DNA from: Lachancea thermotolerans CBS 6340
Taxonomy: Eukaryota > Ascomycota > Saccharomycetes > Saccharomycetales > Saccharomycetaceae
DNA length: 64,000 bases
Direction: 5' to 3'
NCBI RefSeq assembly: GCF_000142805.1
Contig: NC_013082.1
Span: 992,001-1,056,000 of the forward strand
The notes under the pieces are model-generated. The model searched no databases, was not told the DNA's origin, and saw nothing but the letters and a program-made list of their open reading frames with translations. Both the position numbers and the translations under genes were made by a program. Positions 54,386-63,443 of this stretch are shown piece after piece (the stretch's first letter is position 1; the number at the start of each line of letters is the position of its first letter).

Positions 54386-55798
54386 ATGCGCCTGGTCCAC
54401 AGCGTAGCAGCCCTTGCTGGCTTGACCGGATCTTTGGTTTCGGCCGCTAACAGTTCTTTGCCTATCATCAAGACAGAAGGTAATGCATTTTTCGACTCTG
54501 AAAGCGGCGAGAGATTCTATATTCGTGGCGTAGACTACCAGCCTGGCGGGTCGTCCAACCTCACAGATCCACTCGGTAGCACTGACATCTGCAAGAGAGA
54601 CGTCCCTGTGTTCCAGGATCTCGGGCTCAATGCAGTGCGTGTCTACACCATCGACAACACGCAAGATCACTCGGAGTGTATGCAGATGCTCGCCGAAGCA
54701 GGCATATACGTGATCTTGGACGTCAACACCCCCGACAGCTCGATTTCGAGATCCGACCCGGCGTGCTCATACAACGCCGATTACCTGCAGACAGTCTTCG
54801 CGACGATCGATGAGTTCGCCAACTACAGCAACGTGCTGGGCTTTTTCGCCGGAAACGAAGTCATCAACGATGTCAATAACACTAACTCTGCCACGTATGT
54901 GAAGGCGGTTGTTAGAGACATGAAGAAGTACATGAAGGCTAGAAACTACCGTGCGGTTCCCGTGGGTTACTCCGCCGCAGACGTGTCTGAGAACGTGCAA
55001 CTTGCGGCACAGTACTTCAACTGCGGTGACGACGAAGACGCTAGAGTTGACATGTTTGGAGTTAACGACTATTCCTGGTGCGGACAGTCTAGTTTCCGCA
55101 CGTCGGGGTACTCCCAGAAGGTGCAAGCATACAAGAACTACTCCGTCCCAATTTTCCTGAGTGAGTTTGGCTGCATCAAGACGAAGCCAAGGCCTTTTAC
55201 CGAAATCGGGTCTATTTACTCCACCCAGATGTCGTCTGTATTCTCCGGCGGCCTTGTTTACGAGTACTCCAACGAGGACAACAACTATGGGCTGGTTGAT
55301 ATTGAGAGCGACACCACGGTGAACAAGCTTACCGACTACAACAACTTGAAGCAGCAGTACCAAAGCACGCAGAACCCAAGTGGTGACGGCGGTTACTCCA
55401 AGGACAACAGCCACTCTTCATGCCCTAGCTTTGAAGAGGGAACATGGGAGGCTAACAATACTCTGCCGCCTATGCCCAGCGCCGCGTCATTGTTCTTCTC
55501 AAAGGGCGCTGGTCAACCTATGGGTACCGGTTACCCAACACAACAGATGTGCGACAATGCTAATGTCAGCGAATACTTCACCACATCATCCTCCGACGAT
55601 GAGTCCAGCTCAACATCTGCTTCTGGAAAGTCCTCTGCTTCCTCTTCATCGTCATCGGCTTCTCAGGCTTCTTCCTCAGGGGCTACAAGCACGAGTTCAA
55701 CTCAGAGCTCCTCAAAGTCAAAGGGCGGTGCCGTTGGTGCTGTCCACGTACCTCTTGTCTTCAAGGCAATGGTGCATATCTGGAACTATGTCCTATGA
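54386..55798 (+). CDS. GAS5: GAS5, GPI-anchored beta-1,3-glucanosyltransferase
   Basis: A GH72 enzyme that elongates and remodels beta-1,3-glucan in the cell wall. It has 470 residues (S. cerevisiae Gas5 484). Signal peptide about 1-20; catalytic acid Glu158 in FFAGNEVI and nucleophile Glu260 in FLSEFGCI; cysteines conserved. It lacks the C-terminal CBM43 (Cys box) of Gas1/Gas2, as Gas5 does. A Ser-rich stalk (about 395-445) leads to a hydrophobic C-terminus (VHVPLVFKAMVHIWNYVL) that fits a GPI signal. It is convergent with the YAP5/YAP7 gene, 84 bp between stops; in S. cerevisiae GAS5 (YOL030W) lies near YAP7 (YOL028C). Confidence 0.95.
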   Translation: MRLVHSVAALAGLTGSLVSAANSSLPIIKTEGNAFFDSESGERFYIRGVDYQPGGSSNLTDPLGSTDICKRDVPVFQDLGLNAVRVYTIDNTQDHSECMQMLAEAGIYVILDVNTPDSSISRSDPACSYNADYLQTVFATIDEFANYSNVLGFFAGNEVINDVNNTNSATYVKAVVRDMKKYMKARNYRAVPVGYSAADVSENVQLAAQYFNCGDDEDARVDMFGVNDYSWCGQSSFRTSGYSQKVQAYKNYSVPIFLSEFGCIKTKPRPFTEIGSIYSTQMSSVFSGGLVYEYSNEDNNYGLVDIESDTTVNKLTDYNNLKQQYQSTQNPSGDGGYSKDNSHSSCPSFEEGTWEANNTLPPMPSAASLFFSKGAGQPMGTGYPTQQMCDNANVSEYFTTSSSDDESSSTSASGKSSASSSSSSASQASSSGATSTSSTQSSSKSKGGAVGAVHVPLVFKAMVHIWNYVL

Positions 55799-55882
55799 GA
55801 CCAAGGCATCCATGCCAAAATTTGTCGGCTACCATACCCTTATATATGATACATTTTGTAAAAAGCCGTCTTACAAGTAAGG

Positions 55883-56668
55883 TTAACCTCCTTGGCCCGC
55901 TTCTCTTCTTTTTGCCGCCGGTTCCGCCGGATCGGGCTGGGCAGCAAGGTCTTTGCAGAGACATGCAGAGCTCTCAGAACAGAAACCACAACCCAGCGAG
56001 TCGTCGACCACTGGGAGCTCCAGCAGCGAGCCGGCCGAGATCCCGCGCTCGTCGGGTCGTTTGAACGTTGGAAGGGCGCTCGGGCTCCACTTTCTTTTCT
56101 TGCGCCCCGAACTCAGTGGCACCGCCTTCATGGGCTTGAAATTATCAATATGATCCTGCAGTTTTGGGTCTAGAAAGCCGGTCGTGGCACCCGCGTCCGT
56201 TACTTTCAGCGCGCACAGGTCGCACGGAACAGGCTTCCGCTCAGCTTCCAAAGTCTCAACTTTTTTTTCCAGATCCTGCACTCGCGCCTTATGCTGTTCC
56301 AGTTCAAAGTTCCTATTTCTGAGTTCAGCCTTTAGGCCCTCACACTTCATTCGCCACTTCTCCACCAGGTCTTGCAACTCCTTAATATGACCCGCTTGGC
56401 GCTCCCGATACGCTCTTTGCGCCTCCCTGTTTTTTGCTTTGCGTGAGTCGTCTTCCAGGCTTACTGATCCACCATCCTGCTGGGTGCAGGTCTTCGCCCG
56501 CCGTCCAGGCTTTGTCTTTGCCGGTAGAACCCAGGTCTTGGAAGTGCGAAGCTCGCCGCAGCTTGCTGAAGCGCCTGAATTACTAACGCTTGGCCTCAGA
56601 GCAGAGTAGTTCATTACTCCGTGGTGCAATGTGAGGAAGTAGTGCGTTGATGCTCTGGGTCTTGACAT
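55883..56668 (-). CDS. YAP5/YAP7: YAP5/YAP7-type bZIP factor with Hap4L motif and Cys-rich domain
   Basis: A 261-residue fungal AP-1-type transcription factor. Three parts are seen in order: a Hap4L-like motif at 43-57 (SKTWVLPAKTKPGRR), a Yap basic region at 77-91 (KAKNREAQRAYRERQ) followed by a leucine-zipper coiled coil to about 142, and a C-terminal Cys motif at 227-238 (CGFCSESSACLC), plus CDLC at 149-152. The CGFC..CLC motif is the iron-sulphur-sensing Cys-rich domain known from Yap5 and HapX; the Hap4L motif in HapX binds the CCAAT-binding Hap complex. In S. cerevisiae the duplicates YAP5 and YAP7 split these. Position near GAS5 fits the pre-duplication ancestor. It likely controls iron genes; inferred. 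Confidence 0.9.
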   Translation of the reverse strand: MSRPRASTHYFLTLHHGVMNYSALRPSVSNSGASASCGELRTSKTWVLPAKTKPGRRAKTCTQQDGGSVSLEDDSRKAKNREAQRAYRERQAGHIKELQDLVEKWRMKCEGLKAELRNRNFELEQHKARVQDLEKKVETLEAERKPVPCDLCALKVTDAGATTGFLDPKLQDHIDNFKPMKAVPLSSGRKKRKWSPSALPTFKRPDERGISAGSLLELPVVDDSLGCGFCSESSACLCKDLAAQPDPAEPAAKRREAGQGG

Positions 56669-57463
56669 TGTGATCCTTCCCGTGATATCTGATGGGCATT
56701 TTATTACGTAATCGCACCCAAGAAACTTCTAAACCTGGCGTACATCTGCTGAAGCGGGCATTGGACGCGAGAAGGAATGTTCAATTAGAGAATCAAGGCG
56801 GGGAGGCATTGATGCTTTTCGCTTCTTGGGTCCAGGCACGGTGCTTGACCCGGACAGGGCAAAGCAACTCAAATACCCGTTTGTGCCGATCTTGCCGCGG
56901 GAAAAGCTCTGTAAAGCGTCGGAAAGAGTAGGAGCCCCAGGGACCCACGGGTGTGCGAACCTTGCGGTTGAGGGCGAGGGTAGAGGTGTGTGTCAAGAAG
57001 AGAGGCATGTCACGTGAACACGCTTTCGCGTCCCAAAACACTTAGAGTTCAAGGCGCTTCCGCCAGGAGCTGTCTAACAAGCGCATGTAATTAAAATTGT
57101 AGCCTAGCAGTCAAAAGCCTCTCTCAGGAGCGCTATAGTCCGCTTTAGTTTCCAGCAATCAGCAAAGACATTTCACAATGTTCCCGGCTAGCCCATGCTG
57201 TCTAGACGATGCGAGCCGTGCTTAGAGCCATCTCACCTTGTCCTGCCGGGTTTAAGCAGGGGCTGTCGTGCCACCAGAGAGGTAAGGAGCCCCGCCTTCC
57301 TTCTGCGCGTTAGATTAGAGCTGTTCGTGGTTTGAACATGGGAGCCGTAATTACTGATCAAGTCTAATAATTCGATGTCTACTCATTCTCGATCAAATCG
57401 TATTTCAAATTTACTCAAACCAATAGAAAACAGAGAAGTAACCGACCAAAGGCGTGAGACCAG
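56669..57463. other. Divergent intergenic region YAP5/YAP7 - WSC
   Basis: About 800 bp. A palindromic ATTACGTAAT lies 35-44 bp from the bZIP start. A CACGTG-containing TGTCACGTGAAC is near 57008. Short ORFs at 56692-57041 on both strands have no features and are probably chance. The right part is the WSC promoter (no TATA recognised). Confidence 0.45.
56703..56712. promoter_or_regulatory. Palindromic Yap response element before the bZIP gene
   Basis: ATTACGTAAT contains TTACGTAA, a known optimal site for yeast Yap bZIP factors. It lies 35-44 bp upstream of the YAP5/YAP7 ATG, suggesting autoregulation. In this position it may overlap the transcription start. Confidence 0.55.
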
Positions 57464-58516
57464 ATGCGCTTCTTTTCTCTATGTCTAGTGTTGGCCTCGG
57501 TCTGCATGGCAGACTTGACATCTCTGGGATGTTATGGGAGCTTACCGTCCGATTATTCCGGCGGGGATAGTTACACATGGCAGTCCAGTTCGCACTGCAA
57601 CAGCGTGTGTGCGTCCAAGAACGCCAAGTACTTTGCGCTATACAACGCTGGCTCTTGCTACTGTGGAAATTCAAGCCCTACCGATGAGACAGACAGCAGT
57701 TCCTGTAACACCGCCTGCAACGGGTGGGCCTCGGAAATGTGCGGGGGCTCCGACGCTTATACGGTATTCAAAGTCGATTCAAGCTCTGCGGGCAGCGTTA
57801 CAACCGGATCTTCAATCGCGGCACCCTCGGGGGCCGGATCTTCGTCAGGGTCGGCATCTTCGTCGGGCTCGGCGTCTTCCTCCGCCGCGTCGTCGTCCGC
57901 CGCATCTTCCTCGTCCGCGTCGTCGTCCGCCTCTTCTTCTACATCTTCATCCAGCTCGTCCTCCTCCTCGACAAGCTCCAACTCCCCTTCACAGGCCTCC
58001 TCGTCGGGTAGCTCCTCGTCCCCCCAGTCTTCGACTGCTGCGCCCACCTCCTCCACCACCTCATCTGCATCGGTCAACGTCGTGATAACTACGCAGGTGC
58101 AGACCGACGGCGGCGTAGCGTTTACCGTTACTGCCACCGCGAGTGCCACGGCCAGCTCCGCGCCATCCGAAACCGCACAGGCGCACTCCAAGAAGAGCAA
58201 ACCCAAAAACCTTGGCGCGATCATTGGAGGCGTTGTCGGCGGTGTGTGCGGCGCGGCAGTCATCGCAGGCATTGCCCTGCTTGTTCTGCGGCGTTTAAGC
58301 AAAAAGCGTGAGCAAGAACGAATGGAGAAAGAATACCAAGAAGCTATCAAACCTGTGGAGTACCGCGACACGCTTTACCGCTCCTCGCTTTCCCGGAAGG
58401 GCACTAACCCATTCGACGATACCCGCCGCATCAGCAATGGCTCGATCATGGACGAGCCCACTCTCACCGCTCCTAACGCTCCAAAAACTCTTACTGTCGC
58501 CAACCCAGACGGTTGA
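57464..58516 (+). CDS. WSC-family cell-wall stress sensor
   Basis: A 350-residue type I plasma-membrane sensor upstream of Rho1-Pkc1. Signal peptide about 1-16; WSC Cys-rich domain about 20-105 (LGCYGSLPSDYSGGDSYTWQ to NGWASEMCGGSDAYTVF); a Ser/Thr-rich, heavily mannosylated-type spring about 110-240 built largely of TCx codon repeats; a membrane span (GAIIGGVVGGVCGAAVIAGI); and a cytosolic tail with EYQEAIKPVEYRDTLYRSS and the endocytosis motif NPFDDTRRISNGS, ending LTVANPDG. In S. cerevisiae, this fits Wsc1/Slg1 (378 aa) best by length, but Wsc2 and Wsc3 share the tail, so no symbol is given. Confidence 0.93.
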   Translation: MRFFSLCLVLASVCMADLTSLGCYGSLPSDYSGGDSYTWQSSSHCNSVCASKNAKYFALYNAGSCYCGNSSPTDETDSSSCNTACNGWASEMCGGSDAYTVFKVDSSSAGSVTTGSSIAAPSGAGSSSGSASSSGSASSSAASSSAASSSSASSSASSSTSSSSSSSSSTSSNSPSQASSSGSSSSPQSSTAAPTSSTTSSASVNVVITTQVQTDGGVAFTVTATASATASSAPSETAQAHSKKSKPKNLGAIIGGVVGGVCGAAVIAGIALLVLRRLSKKREQERMEKEYQEAIKPVEYRDTLYRSSLSRKGTNPFDDTRRISNGSIMDEPTLTAPNAPKTLTVANPDG

Positions 58517-58878
58517 TAGCAAAGCCACACTTAAGCCCTGCGCTCCCCCAGCATGTACAATAGGTTTATATAGGCATTATAAGTGTATATTCTACCTGGA
58601 ATACCATGAATAGCCTCGGATTATCACACCGTCTTAGCGCTTCTTGGCCGTGCCTGAGACTTGCCGTTTAATTAGGTAAGCTCTCGAGCACTCTAATCAG
58701 ATCACGCGATCAAGTCACGTGCTAGAAGCGTGACGTGCCCTTCCCGCTTACCGAGGGAAATCTGAAGTTAAGGCATTTTAGATTGAGACAGTTAGGTTTA
58801 AGAAGAGTACCCGGGAACCCCATAGCCACATTAAGGTCAGATTCGGAAAATAGAACGGACCTTAGTGACAAACAAGAA
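58517..58878. other. WSC-CUB1 intergenic region
   Basis: About 360 bp. TCACGTG at about 58714 and a nearby GTGACGTG are CACGTG/CRE-like sites. The CUB1 frame is open from 58735, without an ATG until 58879. No other gene was seen. Confidence 0.4.
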
Positions 58879-60666
58879 ATGCCAAAACACCCTCAAGAAG
58901 TCCCGCCCGAGGAGGAGTCTAGTCTGGTTTATTTTCTGGAAGTGAGAAACTTTCTGTCGCGTTTAAAGCAGAACCGGAGCCAGTATCTGAACTCGAAGGA
59001 TGTTATGTCGACATACCAGCAAGTGCTGACTAAAGTACGGGAGCTCGACGCAATCCGGAAATCAAGCCACCACAGGCCAGCCAACAGCGCCACGACACTG
59101 ATCCACAACGTGGAACTTCATAACAGGGTTGATTCGGTCTTAGACGATGTGTTCCAGCTTCTATCTTTGAGCTTTCTGACGGTAGGACTCAAGAACTCTG
59201 CGCCCGCGACGTACGCATCGCTCAGCACTGTGCAGCGGCTTTTGGAGCACCTTGACGAGTCCAACGTCTTTACACACCATGACCTGCGACCCATTAAGGA
59301 GCGGTTGGACGAGATTTCGGAAATCGTCTCCCAAAGCTCGTATCTGGATGGGACTGAGATATCTGATGGTCGTATCGACTTCGCCAAGATTCAGGACGAG
59401 AAGGACCGCAACAAGATCGAAGAGGACTTGTTGTTGCGCGCCAAATTGCAGCACTGTCTGCAGGAGTACGAGCACATTGAGTCCAAGCTCGAAGAGATCG
59501 ACCCTCGCCTTCAGAGTACCATGGAGAAACTGTTCCAGTTGAGACGTGGTCTACTGTCGCTTGCGGCCTCAACTAAGCGCAACGCGATGTCGAAGCAAGG
59601 CGTCAAGACGCCAGATTCCCTGCTGCCGCAGGAAGGTATCAAGCAGAGACTCCACGAACTAGAGGCGGAACTAACTGAAATTGAATCCCACCGAGATTCA
59701 TCCGGTAAATTTGTGTCCCTGGAGACCGGCGAAATCGCTGGAAAGGGGCAAAACGTACTAAATGGGCTTTTGGATGATTGTCATGATCTAATAAATGATC
59801 TGTCGCACCACGCGAATAACTTCGTCTCTTTAGATTCCAAACTACAGCCTATTTACGACAACCTTATCGACATCAAAACCACTCTCGAAAACCTCCTGGT
59901 AACCAGGCGCTGGACTCTCAGAGAGACAGACTTGTTCTCGTACCAAAAAAGACTCTCAGAGATAGACAAGCTGCGGGTTGGCGGCAAATTTCCAACCGAG
60001 AACGCTGACGCCAAGGGACAGGCCATCCTGTTGTATCTTCTGCGTCGATGCTACGCCATAATCTATAAACTGCTGGAATGTTCAGAACCCGTCTCGGAAG
60101 CGCTCCAAAAGATCCACAACCAACTCTCCACTGTACGTCGTTGTCTGCTGGAACTGAAGCGCATGGGTGGTGTCGAGAACGACCGTGAGCTTTATCCTTA
60201 TCAGATGAAGCTTGCGTCTCTCGATAACGTCCGTGTCGATGGCAAGTTCTACGATGAGGATGGCAACATCCCCGAGGGTCAGGGCACGCTAAATGCTCTT
60301 CTCGCTGAATGCTTCGATATCCTGCACGAGCTTAAGATTGAGGCGGAGGAGCGCGAAACTCCAGAGGATCCTCAAGATGACGAGGAAGCTGACGATGATC
60401 ACGATCATGCGGGCTCAATCCATGAGGGTTCTAGTGCTAAAGGCGAGGCCACTACTGCTGACAGTCATGCTGCCGCGGCCGCGGCAGCAGCTCCTAAAAA
60501 GCCTAAAGCAAGATACTTAGATGCCTCCAGGCCGTATTCACACGACGACGATGACGAAGGCGACGGCGACGGCGACGGCGACGACGAGTACACTACTAAC
60601 TACAGCGAACATAGTTATGAAGATGACGAGGACGATTACGCAACAACCAGCCACGCGGAAGATTGA
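58879..60666 (+). CDS. CUB1: CUB1, conserved DUF2408 (UPF0662) protein
   Basis: Ortholog of S. cerevisiae Cub1 (YPL260W, 551 aa), of the UPF0662 family, with two DUF2408 helical repeats; its function is not well established and it is described as affecting DNA-damage and proteasome-related phenotypes. The ATG at 58879 gives 595 residues and aligns with the family start (ESSLVYFLEVRNFLSRLKQN). Conserved blocks: ELHNRVDSVLDDVFQLLSLS, VGLKNSAPATYASLSTVQRL, KTTLENLLVTRRWTLRETDL, ELYPYQMKLASLDNVRVDGK. The C-terminal 80 residues are acidic, with Ala and GDGDGDGD runs encoded by GGCGAC repeats. It is the S. cerevisiae neighbour of APM1, here with DOT5 between. Confidence 0.94.
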   Translation: MPKHPQEVPPEEESSLVYFLEVRNFLSRLKQNRSQYLNSKDVMSTYQQVLTKVRELDAIRKSSHHRPANSATTLIHNVELHNRVDSVLDDVFQLLSLSFLTVGLKNSAPATYASLSTVQRLLEHLDESNVFTHHDLRPIKERLDEISEIVSQSSYLDGTEISDGRIDFAKIQDEKDRNKIEEDLLLRAKLQHCLQEYEHIESKLEEIDPRLQSTMEKLFQLRRGLLSLAASTKRNAMSKQGVKTPDSLLPQEGIKQRLHELEAELTEIESHRDSSGKFVSLETGEIAGKGQNVLNGLLDDCHDLINDLSHHANNFVSLDSKLQPIYDNLIDIKTTLENLLVTRRWTLRETDLFSYQKRLSEIDKLRVGGKFPTENADAKGQAILLYLLRRCYAIIYKLLECSEPVSEALQKIHNQLSTVRRCLLELKRMGGVENDRELYPYQMKLASLDNVRVDGKFYDEDGNIPEGQGTLNALLAECFDILHELKIEAEERETPEDPQDDEEADDDHDHAGSIHEGSSAKGEATTADSHAAAAAAAAPKKPKARYLDASRPYSHDDDDEGDGDGDGDDEYTTNYSEHSYEDDEDDYATTSHAED

Positions 60667-60953
60667 GTACTATACCTGGTCGGACGTGTGCATAAATTGC
60701 CCCCCATGCAGTCGTCTCGCATGCGCTTACGATGGTATCCAGGTGGGACAAATTTGCGCTCAGCTAAGCTTGCTCAAGTACGTTATTTTTTATATATAAG
60801 TATGGCTTTGCAACTCAGGTCAAGATCAGGATAGGGGTTCACATTTGAATAAATGTAGAACCCTCTAGGTAGATTTTACCATAAATACGTAAAAGTCCTT
60901 TTCAGGGATAATTAACGTCAGTCACTACAAAACATATCAAAGCAATAGCAGTA

Positions 60954-61835
60954 ATGGTTGAGCTCCGTCGTTCAACAAGAAAGAAGAGCTCTGATGCGCC
61001 AAAGAGAGCCCCAGAAGAGGAAGAAGTAGCACCTAATGCACCCGAGACAAAAAAAGCTAAGACAAACGGGAGCAAGGGCGAGCTAGAGGAGGGTGACGAA
61101 GTTCCTGATGTTGTTTTGAAAAACCAAGAGGGGGAAGAGGTGTCGCTCAAGAGCGTTGTGCAGCAAAACAAGGTTGTCGTAGTTTTTGCCTACCCCAAAG
61201 CAAGTACGCCTGGTTGCACGAAACAGGCATGTGGCTTCAGGGACAACTACGAAGAACTGAAAAAGAATGCTGCCGTATTTGGGCTGAGCACGGACACCCC
61301 CAACGCGCAGCAGAAATTCAAAGAAAAGAACTCGTTGCCATTTGACCTGTTGTCAGATCCTCAGCGCAAACTGATTGGACCACTCGGGGCCAGCAAATCG
61401 CCTTCGGGTACGAAAAGGTCATATTGGGTATTTGTTCAAGGAAAGCTGCGCACCAAGCGGATTTCTGTGTCACCAGAGGCCTCTGTAAGCGAAGCCAAGA
61501 AGGAGGCGATCGAGGCTGCGCAGACCGATGATGGCGAAAACGCGAAGGAAGAAGTGAAGGAAGAACAAGATGGCGAAGTTAGTGGAGAAGATGAGGTAGA
61601 CGGTAACGACGAAGACGACGAAGACTTCAACGAACAGGAGGGTGAGGACCCTGAATTGGAAGAGGTGGGTCAGGAAGAAGACGAAGAGTATGAAGAGGGT
61701 GATTTGAAAAAAGACGAAGACAGCGAAGCTGATGTCGAAGGTGGAAACGATGACAGCGTGGACGCCAAAGAAGAAGCCGACGGATTACAAGAAGATGAGG
61801 CCGAAGGCGAAGAAGAAAACGAGAGTAATGAATAG
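60954..61835 (+). CDS. DOT5: DOT5, nuclear thiol peroxidase with long acidic tail
   Basis: A Bcp/PrxQ-type peroxiredoxin acting in the nucleus (S. cerevisiae Dot5, 215 aa). The N-terminus is basic and NLS-like (LRRSTRKKSS ... KKAKT). The active site ASTPGCTKQACGF has peroxidatic Cys88 and resolving Cys93, five residues apart as in this class. Later conserved parts are NYEELKKNAAVFGLSTDTPN and LPFDLLSDPQRKLIGPLGA. Odd point: the protein is 293 residues, because an Asp/Glu-rich, histone-chaperone-like tail of about 85 residues follows residue 205, where S. cerevisiae Dot5 ends. There is no stop or frameshift at the junction. Confidence 0.95.
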   Translation: MVELRRSTRKKSSDAPKRAPEEEEVAPNAPETKKAKTNGSKGELEEGDEVPDVVLKNQEGEEVSLKSVVQQNKVVVVFAYPKASTPGCTKQACGFRDNYEELKKNAAVFGLSTDTPNAQQKFKEKNSLPFDLLSDPQRKLIGPLGASKSPSGTKRSYWVFVQGKLRTKRISVSPEASVSEAKKEAIEAAQTDDGENAKEEVKEEQDGEVSGEDEVDGNDEDDEDFNEQEGEDPELEEVGQEEDEEYEEGDLKKDEDSEADVEGGNDDSVDAKEEADGLQEDEAEGEEENESNE

Positions 61836-61943
61836 CGTGGGTAACAGTAACTTTATAATCGTTAAAAACAATACAGTACTATCTAAATTCTTCTTTTACA
61901 TTAGGACCAAAAGGCAACAATGTTACCGGTGCGTTAATCCCCT

Positions 61944-63269
61944 TCATGCTGTCCTGATAGTGTAGTCATCTCCGCTTTGGGTTATGTACCGGACCCAAGG
62001 ATAGCTCTGGTATTGAAGTTTGGGTTCATTTATCTTCAGGTAGCGGACCTGGATTCCCGAGGTCGTGAAGTAAGGTATTTGAAACTTGACTTGAATTGGC
62101 CGTTTCGCCCTTGGCACTTCTGCGTCCGTCATTGAAGGCAGACCAAGCTGCGCTGCGAAAGAGTACTCCTTACCCCCATTGAAAGTCTTGATTTTCCATA
62201 GAATTGCACTCTTCTCAGGAACGTACTTCAACGAACCATGTGAGTACCTGAACTTCGGAGAGTCTGCGTCCTCGGGGACAGGTATTAAAATTTCCACATT
62301 ATTAGCCGTGGACTTCTTCTTGATTTGGGCTTTTGCTCGGCAGTGTATTTCAATTCTAGACTGCGAGTGCACCTGAATTTTGGCATCGCACCAAATAAGG
62401 GGTTTGATAGGAGTAGATAGCCTGTAGTTCATCAGTTCAAAGTCTCCATCAGGTGGTATAAAAGTTATAATCTTTTCGTTTTCGAATTTGCTCAGCCTAA
62501 CACATTGGTGAAACTTGAGATCTTCCAGCTCTATGTTGGACTTTTTGCCTTCAGTTGCTTCTGAACTGCTAGCGCTCTCAACGCTGGTAAATATTCCCTT
62601 ATCATTGAGCCCGAGTTTTAAATCAGGCATTCCAGACAAACGAGACCGAACGTTGACCTTCCCCAGTATTTCTGACCTCAAAACCTGACCGCTGGCGGTT
62701 ATGAGCATGTTTATGGACTCAGTGACATCCAAGAAGGCCTCGTTCTTTTTGTAAGTGATTCCTTCGGGTCTCCAGCTCACCGACTTAGTCAATTGAGATG
62801 GCGGTCTAATGACATTCTTCGACTTCTTGGCCGATTTGATTAGCTTGTAGGATTTCTGAGTGATGTACTGCTTCAGCATTTTGGTTTCCGTAATCTGAGG
62901 AATACCATAGTCTAGCATTTCGTCGAGCAGCTCATAAATGATCACAAAGTTGTCTCGAATGGACTCTTCTTCCACAGTTTTGACATACTCAGCCAATACT
63001 TCAACGAGCTTGTAGAGAAAAGAAAACACTTGCGCAACGTTGATAGATAGGGATCTACTCATTGTCAACACATATATGTCGTTATGCTGGATGAACAGGT
63101 ACTGGACGCCGTTATGTGTCAAACATGGTGGAACTATGCTAGATTCCTGCTCTGCTTCTAAAAGTAGCGACGGAAACTTCTCTATGGCTGACGGCGGAAC
63201 ATCATCTCGATAGCGCCGAGATAGTATTACCTTTCCCTTGTTGTCACAGAAGTAGATACAAGAAGCCAT
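61944..63269 (-). CDS. APM1: APM1, AP-1 clathrin adaptor mu subunit
   Basis: The medium chain of the AP-1 complex for clathrin transport between trans-Golgi and endosomes. It has 441 residues (S. cerevisiae 475). The N-terminal longin part runs MASCIYFCDNKGKVILSRRY to about 140; the cargo-binding mu-homology domain follows (RPEGITYKKNEAFLDVTESI, then CVRLSKFENEKIITFIPPDG) and ends SYPWVRYITQSGDDYTIR. It is shorter than S. cerevisiae mainly because the linker after GIFTSVESASSSEA is shorter. Convergent with DOT5. Confidence 0.97.
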   Translation of the reverse strand: MASCIYFCDNKGKVILSRRYRDDVPPSAIEKFPSLLLEAEQESSIVPPCLTHNGVQYLFIQHNDIYVLTMSRSLSINVAQVFSFLYKLVEVLAEYVKTVEEESIRDNFVIIYELLDEMLDYGIPQITETKMLKQYITQKSYKLIKSAKKSKNVIRPPSQLTKSVSWRPEGITYKKNEAFLDVTESINMLITASGQVLRSEILGKVNVRSRLSGMPDLKLGLNDKGIFTSVESASSSEATEGKKSNIELEDLKFHQCVRLSKFENEKIITFIPPDGDFELMNYRLSTPIKPLIWCDAKIQVHSQSRIEIHCRAKAQIKKKSTANNVEILIPVPEDADSPKFRYSHGSLKYVPEKSAILWKIKTFNGGKEYSFAAQLGLPSMTDAEVPRAKRPIQVKFQIPYFTTSGIQVRYLKINEPKLQYQSYPWVRYITQSGDDYTIRTA

Positions 63270-63443
63270 TCCCAGACCCCTTTAGTTGATTTCCAGTGTT
63301 TCGATTATATACTCAGGCTTACATGTAGAACCGATCTTGTTTTTAATTGGCAGTGCATCTTTTCTAACGAAGGTAGTGCAAGCTGCCAGTCCAAGCTCTA
63401 GAGCTCCGCGACCAGAAGGCTCCCGTAAAGCCCATGAACGTAT
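63270..63443. other. EST3-APM1 intergenic region
   Basis: 174 bp between the EST3 stop and the APM1 start, both on the minus strand, so it holds the EST3 3' UTR and the APM1 promoter. No element was recognised. Confidence 0.4.

Noticed and set aside
57000-57020. Centromere element CDEI at CACGTG sites
   Set aside because: TCACGTG-type sites occur several times, but none is followed by an AT-rich core and a CDEIII-like sequence.
56692-57041. ORFs of about 80 codons upstream of YAP5/YAP7
   Set aside because: Overlapping on both strands with no family features; the region looks like promoter DNA.
57534-58371. Antisense and alternate-frame ORFs in the WSC gene
   Set aside because: They arise from the TCx serine-codon repeats; the WSC frame has a complete domain layout.
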